Assembly: GCA_030066795.1 (NCBI GenBank)
Contig: JASJAW010000006.1
Location: 1-39,364, forward strand
DNA: 39,364 nt
Source of the DNA: Dinoroseobacter sp.
GTDB lineage: Bacteria > Pseudomonadota > Alphaproteobacteria > Rhodobacterales > Rhodobacteraceae
Reading direction: 5' to 3'
Below are positions 33,538 to 39,364 of this stretch, piece after piece; position 1 is the stretch's first letter, and each line of letters begins with the position of its first letter. A model generated the notes under the pieces. It saw nothing but the letters and a program-made list of their open reading frames with translations, made no database searches and was not told where the DNA came from. Position numbers and translations under genes: made by a program.

Positions 33538-33627
33538 GAGTACCTCCTGGCAAGGGTGTCTATTCCGATGTCCCTCTTGTGCCACCATGCGCCAACCTGA
33601 ATAATGCGGAAAAAAGTACAGTCAGTA

Positions 33628-33642
33628 TTCCGAAATATGGAA
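33628..33642. promoter_or_regulatory. LysR-type operator (TTCC-N7-GGAA)
   Basis: TTCCGAAATATGGAA is a 15-bp T-N11-A dyad with 4-bp perfect arms, 5 nt before the LysR start and in the divergent promoter shared with the MBL-fold gene. Confidence 0.45.
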
Positions 33643-33647
33643 CTATC

Positions 33648-34529
33648 ATGGATCGTTTACGCGAACTGGAAGTATTCACTGAGATCGCCGCGGTTGGCAG
33701 CCTTGCTGAGGCCGGGCGGCGGCTTAACCTCTCTCCACCAGCGGTTACCCGCATCCTGGCCGGTCTGGAGGAGCGGCTGGGTGTCCGCTTGGTTCAACGC
33801 ACCACACGCAGTCTCAGCCTGACTGAAGCTGGCCTACGGTTTCGCGACTCTGCGCATCGCTTGTTGGCCGATATGGACGAAGCAGAGCGCGAGGCGGCCG
33901 GCGCCGGGGTCGTTCCGCAGGGCCGTGTTGCGATCACCGCGTCTACGAGCTTTGGCCGGCTGGCGGTTGTGCCTGTCTTTGCCGAGTTCTTGAATGCCAA
34001 TCCCCGGGTGCGCGGCTGCGTACACCTATGGGATCGGAACGTGAATTTGATCGAAGAAGGGATCGATGTCGCCGTACGTATCGGCGATCTGCCCGACAGC
34101 GGACTATTCGCACGGAGACTTGGGGTTGTCCGCAACATGCTGGTGGCAAGCCCGGACTATCTTGCGCGTGCCGGGGTTCCGGCGCATCCGGACGATCTCG
34201 CAAGGCATCAGATTATCGCCTTTCGCGGCGTAATGCCGACCGACCGCATCGCGCTGAAAGGGATCACTAGGACGGTATCGCCTTGGATCGAACTCAACGA
34301 CGCCCTCTCGGCAATTTCACTGGCGGAGGCGGGTCACGGGTTGACGGTTTCACTCAGCTATTTGACCAGAAAACTGGTCACACAGGGCCGTCTTGTCGAA
34401 GTTTTCCCTGAGATCGCGCCACCAGAGCGTCCGGTGCACCTGGTCTGGCCGGAGGCGCGCCTGCCGACTCTCGCGGTTCGAAGCTTCCTCGATCACGCGC
34501 AACCAAAGTTGTCAGCCGTTCTTGGCTAA
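33648..34529 (+). CDS. LysR-family transcriptional regulator
   Basis: This 293-residue regulator begins MDRLRELEVFTEIAAVGSLA with the LysR HTH (EAGRRLNLSPPAVTRILAGLEERLGVRLVQRTTRSLSLTEAG). The effector domain carries GRVAITASTSFGRLAVVPVFAEFL and EEGIDVAVRIGDLPDSGLFARRLG, spellings typical of the subgroup close to DmlR/aaeR-like regulators. ATG 33648 matches the family N-terminus; a longer frame from 33579 would overlap the upstream divergent region. It most likely controls the divergent MBL-fold/flavoprotein operon through the dyad at 33628-33642. Confidence 0.9.
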   Translation: MDRLRELEVFTEIAAVGSLAEAGRRLNLSPPAVTRILAGLEERLGVRLVQRTTRSLSLTEAGLRFRDSAHRLLADMDEAEREAAGAGVVPQGRVAITASTSFGRLAVVPVFAEFLNANPRVRGCVHLWDRNVNLIEEGIDVAVRIGDLPDSGLFARRLGVVRNMLVASPDYLARAGVPAHPDDLARHQIIAFRGVMPTDRIALKGITRTVSPWIELNDALSAISLAEAGHGLTVSLSYLTRKLVTQGRLVEVFPEIAPPERPVHLVWPEARLPTLAVRSFLDHAQPKLSAVLG

Positions 34530-35233
34530 TGTGCCACAACTGAGATTTGCTGGGCTTGGACCAAAACCTCAGGCAACTCGCGCTACCCCCACCAAGGTAT
34601 ATCTCGGCTGATTGGTCCTGCTTATAAGGTTTTAAGTCCCGGCTTGGATAGGTGACGTGTAAGGAGCTTCTTCCGACGGGGTTACTGCGGCTCTACGTGT
34701 CAATGAAAGCGTGCACGCGCCACTTTTTGTGCGTCACCGACGTGTTCGATATCGCGTCCGGCGACCTTTGCTCTCCGGGGACTATTGAGTGAGATTTCGC
34801 CCGGCGCTCACATTTTCTGTCCGCCGGGCCAAGTCATAAGCAAATCTTGCGTGAAAGAGAATTGTCGTGGAGTTGTCGCCTTTAGGACCGTTTGCCCGTC
34901 CTCCCACTCCGCGCGCGTTCGGTCTTATCTTCAAGCACCATTTTGTGAGTTCGGTATCAAGCTTTCCGTTTCTCGAGCGTCATCCGGTTTCGCCTGCGTC
35001 GATGTTTTCGACATCTCTGCCACTGGCTTGTAAGCTAACACCAACCATCAAATGCAACGATGCTACATCGATCCTCGAAAAAGATCCGGGAAACGCAAAA
35101 TGACCACTTTGAGTGGAAAGCGGGCGCTCGACTGTCGTGCTGCAACGGGGCGCTGCCTCGCGCCATGGCATTGACCGATACGTTGCCTTTGGTAGCGTGA
35201 TACCGAATAGCTCATTGTTTGGGATCTCGAAAT
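34530..35233. other. Long intergenic region, no supported gene
   Basis: In 704 bases, frames of up to 82 codons exist (34785-35103), but their composition (Ser/Pro/Phe-rich) and lack of Shine-Dalgarno argue against genes. Two structures are visible: an 8-bp inverted repeat GCCCGGCG (34799-34806) / CGCCGGGC (34822-34829), and a dispersed-repeat relative at 35098-35125 (CACTTTGAGTGGAAAGCGGG). Confidence 0.45.
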
Positions 35234-36868
35234 ATGCTTCGGACCGCTGTTCTTTTCACGCTTCTCTTTTCTACCAGTGTTTCAGCCCAGGATGGCCCGA
35301 TCATCTACGACGGTGAGTTCGAGTTCCTTCGCGCCCAGTTCGGAGACGCGTGGGCCTCTCAAGATGTTGAAATCGACGCACGCCTCGAGGAATTGCGTTC
35401 AGCCAACGCCGGTAAGCCCCCAAACATATTGTTCGTCCTGATCGACGACGTCAGCTTCGGCCTTATGGGCAACCGGGCGATGAATTATGTTGCCGGCTTC
35501 GATACGCCAAATATCAACGACTTCGCCGAGGAAAGCCTGGCGCTGATGCGCATGTATACCGAACCGTCCTGCACACCTACGAGGACGGCTCTCCTAACCG
35601 GGAGGCATCCAGTCAGGGCCGGGCAGGAAGAAGTGAAGGTGGCATTGGTCGGAGAAGGCCTTGCCGCCGAAGAAGTCACACTTGCAGAAGTCCTCAAGCA
35701 ATCCGGTTACAACACGGCCCATGTCGGCAAATGGCACCAAGGGGACATCGAGCAATCGTTCCCGCACAATCAGGGCTTTGACGTCGCTTTTTTTCCGGTA
35801 CATCAGCAGGTTCAGCTCAGCCTGATGACCAGAGAAGCCATGGTGGCCAACAATATGCTGGGCTTCCACGGGACCGGTCAGTCAAACGAGTTGGCAATCG
35901 ATGAGCGCTTCAAACCCTACGGGCTTGTAACCGGTCTTGAGGCAGAAGCCGGTGGTCTTGCACGTGAGGTCGACCTTGAGCCCGGAGAAGAGTGGACCCA
36001 AGCGCACTATGAGCGGATGAACGAACGCTATCAGCGCCAAATCCTTGAACAACTTGACCGCCTCTCCGGCGAGGAAGCCCCGTTCTTCCTTCAGTACTGG
36101 CCACTCTATCCGCTGAACTTCGTCTATTCTGACCAGCAGACTTCCCGAAACGGTGGCTTCATGGCGGACAAAATGGAAGTGATAGACAGGTGGTTCGGTG
36201 AACTCCTCACGCGTGTCGATGAGATGGGCGTCGCCGAAAACACCATGGTCATCTTAATGGCCGATAACGGTATCTTCAAACAGTATTCTCCGAACTCGGG
36301 CATGCAGGAACTTATTTATCGCGGCGGCAAAGCCGAGCATCTTGAAGGCGGCGTTCGGGTCGATGCCTTCGTGCGATGGCCTGCGGGGATTGAGGGCGGC
36401 ACATACGCGGGCGACATCATTCATGTCTCTGACCTTTTCACGACGCTTGCCCGGATCGGTGGCGGGACTGAATTCATACCTCGAGACCGGGTCATTGATG
36501 GCGTGGATCAGACTGCCCTGCTTCTGCAGGGTGAGGGCAACAGCCGGCGCGACTATGTCTATATCTACGAAGGCCCGGTGCTGCGCTCGATCGTGAAGCA
36601 GGAGTTTAAGATGCATTTGCCCGCGCCTGGTGTGCCGGGCGCGGCTGCGCCAGTCTTTAATCTGCTTCGTGACCCTCGCGAACTGGTACCGGACATCGGC
36701 GGATCTCTTTGGTCAGGCGCTTCCTTCCAGGATATGGCGAAGCGACACCAGAAGATGATTGCTAAGTATCCTCACGCGCCCCTGGGCAAGGGAGTTCCAT
36801 ATGAGGGCATCGACAACCTGAGGCCGGAAAGCGAGCTGGCGCGTGAAGTCTTTTCGAGTTGGCAATGA
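35234..36868 (+). CDS. Exported arylsulfatase-type sulfatase
   Basis: This 544-residue type I sulfatase has a Sec signal (MLRTAVLFTLLFSTSVSAQD). The active-site signature C-x-P-x-R appears as CTPTR, with Cys113 the residue oxidised to formylglycine, followed by TALLTGRHPVR. Metal ligands fit Asp71 and Asp72 (VLIDDVSFG) and Asp344/Asn345 (LMADNG); HVGKWH supplies Lys166 and His168. A helical segment of about 40 residues before the core is less usual. ATG 35234 starts exactly at the signal peptide; no clear Shine-Dalgarno. No maturase gene is nearby, so modification must come from elsewhere. It probably releases sulfate from algal or other organic sulfate esters (inference). Confidence 0.92.
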   Translation: MLRTAVLFTLLFSTSVSAQDGPIIYDGEFEFLRAQFGDAWASQDVEIDARLEELRSANAGKPPNILFVLIDDVSFGLMGNRAMNYVAGFDTPNINDFAEESLALMRMYTEPSCTPTRTALLTGRHPVRAGQEEVKVALVGEGLAAEEVTLAEVLKQSGYNTAHVGKWHQGDIEQSFPHNQGFDVAFFPVHQQVQLSLMTREAMVANNMLGFHGTGQSNELAIDERFKPYGLVTGLEAEAGGLAREVDLEPGEEWTQAHYERMNERYQRQILEQLDRLSGEEAPFFLQYWPLYPLNFVYSDQQTSRNGGFMADKMEVIDRWFGELLTRVDEMGVAENTMVILMADNGIFKQYSPNSGMQELIYRGGKAEHLEGGVRVDAFVRWPAGIEGGTYAGDIIHVSDLFTTLARIGGGTEFIPRDRVIDGVDQTALLLQGEGNSRRDYVYIYEGPVLRSIVKQEFKMHLPAPGVPGAAAPVFNLLRDPRELVPDIGGSLWSGASFQDMAKRHQKMIAKYPHAPLGKGVPYEGIDNLRPESELAREVFSSWQ

Positions 36869-36976
36869 AGTCGAAATTAAGGCCTATCTCAGGTTAGTTT
36901 CGGGGTGCTCACTTCTGTTTAGTCCGCACAACAGTCATTCACCCGGTCTGCTCCGCGAAAGAACCTGACAGGAACC

Positions 36977-37007
36977 GTCAGATGCCTCCTTTGAGCGGAA
37001 AGCGTTC
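36977..37007 (+). repeat. Dispersed intergenic repeat, copy 2
   Basis: This copy is 27 of 31 identical to 2559-2589 and lies between the convergent sulfatase and MBL-fold genes. The shared exact core is CTCCTTTGAGCGGAAAGCG. Confidence 0.6.
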
Positions 37008-37155
37008 ACTCATGATCAGAACACTGAGAACTGGCGACGAGCCCGAAGTGGCGACTGCTGCGGACTGTTCGAATGGCAGCAAGACCCGTCAAACCTGGCG
37101 TTTCCCCCGAGTATGTGAACGGTACGCATGCCCGATAGCGTGCGCACCAATCCGG

Positions 37156-38058
37156 TCACTGGAACCGATAGTTCACGAAGTTCAGAAGGCCCGCCGCTCC
37201 GTACCCCGGGTAGGCCTCACGTATTGCAGCAATTGCAGCTTCTGCATCTGCGCTGTTCGAGATGACATCGTTTTGGAAGTTCAGGTATGAAATTGCATCA
37301 TCGACCGCCCCAGAGCTTGCCGGCAGACCATGTCCCGCACCGATGATTTTGACACCTTCGGTGTCGCGAATGCCTTCGAGTGCCGCAATCCAGTTCGGTG
37401 TGTTGCCCAATGGGAAGGCGTGGGCGCTTGCATAGAGCAGGTCCTGCGCTACGATCAAGCCAGCGTCAGGAAAGTGGAACGTGAGCGTGTTTGCGGCCTC
37501 GGCGTCTTTGATTTCCGAAATTTCAACGGCAACGCCATCCCACATACCAGCCCCTGTTGCCAATCCACCCGAGGGCAAATAGAGCGCGGTCGTATCGCCG
37601 AATTGCTCTTTCCGACCTGCATACATCGCACTGCTCGCTTCGACATCGGTGAGTACGGCGTCGGTGGTTACAAACGGCACATCGGCGAACTGAGACGCGC
37701 CGAGGATGTGGTCGGGGTGCGCGTGCGACAAGTAGAGTTGCTTGATCGGCTTGCCTAAGCTGTCTGCATAAGCCCGGGCTTCGACAGCATAGTCTTGGAT
37801 GAATTGCGCGTCGATCACATGCAGTTCCCGAGCCGTCTCGACGATATGTGTATTCACCATGGCCGAGGCCTCGGGCGCGGTGTAGCTGTGGAGCGTGACT
37901 GCACCCAGCTTGTGGACGGTGACCATTCCCGCGGCTGGCGTGGCCGTGTGGCTCGCGGCCGGAGCAATTCGCCCCGTAGTAGCGAACGAGGCGCTGATTG
38001 CGCCCACGCCTGCCGCCACCTTGATCATGTCGCGGCGAGTGAAGATGGAATTCGTCAT
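37156..38058 (-). CDS. Tat-exported MBL-fold metallo-hydrolase (second)
   Basis: This 300-residue protein begins with a twin-arginine-type signal (FTRRDMIKVAAGVGAISASF). The metal-binding motif SHAHPDH gives His112, His114, Asp116 and His117; further ligands are probably in LIVAQDLLYA and IIGAGHGLP. The spacing and short C-terminus (NFQNDVISNSADAEAAI...) are those of compact SoxH/alkyl-hydrolase-like MBL proteins, not beta-lactamases. ATG 38058 has GAGGGG upstream. It diverges from a LysR gene, repeating the arrangement at 32572-34529, but the two hydrolases are clearly different subfamilies. Substrate unknown. Confidence 0.87.
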   Translation of the reverse strand: MTNSIFTRRDMIKVAAGVGAISASFATTGRIAPAASHTATPAAGMVTVHKLGAVTLHSYTAPEASAMVNTHIVETARELHVIDAQFIQDYAVEARAYADSLGKPIKQLYLSHAHPDHILGASQFADVPFVTTDAVLTDVEASSAMYAGRKEQFGDTTALYLPSGGLATGAGMWDGVAVEISEIKDAEAANTLTFHFPDAGLIVAQDLLYASAHAFPLGNTPNWIAALEGIRDTEGVKIIGAGHGLPASSGAVDDAISYLNFQNDVISNSADAEAAIAAIREAYPGYGAAGLLNFVNYRFQ

Positions 38059-38132
38059 GAGTTGGCCCCTCTTGTCTGGCAAATTTCTCTTTTCCCATAC
38101 CGGAGCGGCCGTCCGCGCTTAACAGGGCAGCG

Positions 38133-38161
38133 CGAATAGGCAATATTCGTTTCATGAATAT
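38133..38161. promoter_or_regulatory. Overlapping dyads covering the LysR start codon
   Basis: ATATTC-N7-GAATAT (38143-38161) is a perfect LysR-type dyad whose spacer contains the first bases of the LysR start codon at 38154. A second inverted repeat, CGAATA-N5-TATTCG (38133-38149), shares its left half-site. Binding would block the regulator's own translation start region, consistent with autorepression. Confidence 0.5.
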
Positions 38162-39077
38162 CAATGATGTCGACCTGAATCTCTTGCGTGTCTTTCAGGC
38201 TGTCGCGGAAGAGCGAAGTGTGACCCGTGCGGCTGATCGGCTTGGCCTCAGCCAACCGGCCGTTAGCAATGCGCTTAAAAGAGCACGGAAATTATTTGCA
38301 GATCAACTTCTTGTGAGGGGCTCTGGCGGGATGCACCTCACGCCCCGCGGGGAACAGCTCGCACACCGCCTTGAGGACGTGATGGACGGGATAAATGCCG
38401 CGTTGGCGGGCGGCTCCGAGGTAGATCCATCGCGCATCGTTGAACCGATCATTATCACGAGTGCTGATGAAGAAATCATTCTTCATGGCGCCAACATACT
38501 GGTGGGGCTGGAGCGTGCGGGGTGTGACGCGCCGCTACAGTTCCTCCCGCTCAACACCAGGTATCGTGCGGATGTCCTATGGCGCCAGCGGCTTGCGGTA
38601 ACCATAACGACGATGCTCTACGCCCCGGAAGGATTGAAACAAAGGAAGCTCTATGACGAGCACCTGGTCTGCCTGATGCGCAAAGATCATCCCACAGTCG
38701 ACGATTTCGACCTGGACGCCTATCTGGCGGCAGATCACCTTCTGGTCGCGCCGCTTGGCGGGCTGCCAACCGGATACCTGGACGAGTGGTTCCGCAAACA
38801 AGGGCGGGAACGGCGCGTTAGATTGATAAGCCATACGTTCGGGGCTGCCGCATCACTTGTCGAGCAGTCTGGCATGATAGCCACGTTGCCAAGCCGCCAT
38901 GCCGCCAAGGCGGCTATAGCGGAACATTTGATCGTCAGGCCCGTACCAGCTGATGTACCGCCCTTCAGCGTGCACATGTTCTGGTCAGAGAGGTACGATA
39001 ATGATCCTGTCAGCATCTGGCTACGTTCTACGCTCTTTGAAGCCATCGTGCGGCCCGCGGCGGCTGAAGGAACGTGA
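38154..39077 (+). CDS. LysR-family regulator (NodD/NahR-like subgroup)
   Basis: This 307-residue protein starts MNINDVDLNLLRVFQAVAEE, the typical opening of the NodD/NahR/SyrM group, then the HTH VTRAADRLGLSQPAVSNALKRARKLFADQLLVRG and MHLTPRGEQLAHRLEDV. The effector domain includes FLPLNTRYRADVLWRQRLAVTI and a segment HLLVAPLGGLPTGYLDEWFRKQG typical of the subgroup. The start ATG 38154 lies within an operator-like dyad. It diverges from the second Tat-exported MBL hydrolase by 95 nt and is presumably its regulator; the inducer is probably an aromatic or similar small molecule in this group (weak inference). Confidence 0.9.
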   Translation: MNINDVDLNLLRVFQAVAEERSVTRAADRLGLSQPAVSNALKRARKLFADQLLVRGSGGMHLTPRGEQLAHRLEDVMDGINAALAGGSEVDPSRIVEPIIITSADEEIILHGANILVGLERAGCDAPLQFLPLNTRYRADVLWRQRLAVTITTMLYAPEGLKQRKLYDEHLVCLMRKDHPTVDDFDLDAYLAADHLLVAPLGGLPTGYLDEWFRKQGRERRVRLISHTFGAAASLVEQSGMIATLPSRHAAKAAIAEHLIVRPVPADVPPFSVHMFWSERYDNDPVSIWLRSTLFEAIVRPAAAEGT

Positions 39078-39364
39078 CTACGGATTAGAGAAAATACCCG
39101 CTTAAGGAGTTACCAGAACCTTCTGCTCCTCTGTCCGGGCACTTTGAGCCACGTTGACCTTTCTCTGTTAACCCAAAGTTATGCAGAGCTGTCATCCTAA
39201 CCGAGAACGCCTACGGCCGCTTTGTCCGCCAAGCGAAAATGCGCGCTGTGATACATCCACACTTCTCGCAGATGACCGCAATGAGCGGATTGTGTTGAAA
39301 AACTCTTCTTGAGCGACGCGTTGGCTGCTGCTTCACTTCCTTTGAGGCAAGGGAGGTCTGACGA
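39078..39364. other. Intergenic end of window with repeat relative
   Basis: No coding frame is visible. At 39266-39290 GCAGATGACCGCAATGAGCG is a further relative of the dispersed repeat, and CGGCCGCTTTGTCCGCCAAG at about 39212-39231 recalls its reverse half. Confidence 0.4.

Noticed and set aside
34799..34829. 8-bp GC-rich inverted repeat as a terminator
   Set aside because: It has a 15-nt loop, no T-run, and lies 270 nt after the nearest stop codon; no role can be supported.
34785..35103. Two overlapping small plus frames in the long gap before the sulfatase
   Set aside because: Ser/Pro/Phe-rich sequence with no Shine-Dalgarno and no motif; one runs into the repeat relative at 35098.

Overview
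The window looks like chromosomal DNA of a marine alphaproteobacterium of the Rhodobacterales (Roseobacter-type). The grounds are a TRAP transporter, a polyol operon with the gene order of the Rhodobacter sphaeroides smo/mtlK cluster, a cysteate sulfo-lyase-like gene beside a betaine-type ABC importer, a type I secretion/RTX locus and several LysR-controlled Tat-exported hydrolases. Species cannot be named from the sequence. No rRNA, convincing tRNA, CRISPR array or intact mobile element was seen.

Layout. (1) 2-2264: end of a TRAP transporter operon (dctP 3' end, dctQ, dctM; the last two visibly AT-richer), then a small two-helix membrane protein. (2) 3053-4664: a GNAT acetyltransferase divergent from a LysR regulator. 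(3) 5002-14349: a secretion island holding a type I ABC exporter and its HlyD-type adaptor, a two-component system whose kinase is split by a frameshift at a G6 tract, an OmpR-class response regulator, a leftward unit with two mini-ORFs, and an 849-residue RTX protein. (4) 14605-16215: a DUF3604 gene lacking its 5' part. (5) 16507-23004: a five-gene leftward operon (cysteate lyase/D-cysteine desulfhydrase-like enzyme, betaine-type binding protein, ATPase, permease with an unusual N-terminal domain, alpha/beta hydrolase) divergent from a LysR gene. (6) 23491-31076: a LacI regulator with two near-identical operators, then smoEFGK, smoS and mtlK for sorbitol/mannitol uptake and oxidation. (7) 31165-31610: a decayed tyrosine recombinase. 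(8) 31919-39077: two Tat-exported metallo-beta-lactamase-fold hydrolases, each divergent from its own LysR gene, one followed by a pyridoxamine-phosphate-oxidase-like gene, with an exported sulfatase between them.

The most interesting signal is in region 3. Upstream of the exporter operon and of the RTX gene there are six consecutive 11-bp units (T-R-AAC-R-C type) in exact phase. Four units of the same array, matching positions 3-6, lie on the minus strand and point at an unannotated unit with two mini-ORFs (30 and 26 codons) that ends at a bidirectional terminator. The exporter and RTX leaders also share a 16-nt element and a following hairpin with a CAGA loop. The simplest reading is a self-contained regulon: the island's response regulator co-activates an RTX substrate, its exporter and a small-peptide unit.

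Starts were moved downstream of the longest ORF where Shine-Dalgarno sequences, signal peptides or family N-termini indicated it. Functional names rest on recognised motifs and gene order, not on database searches.
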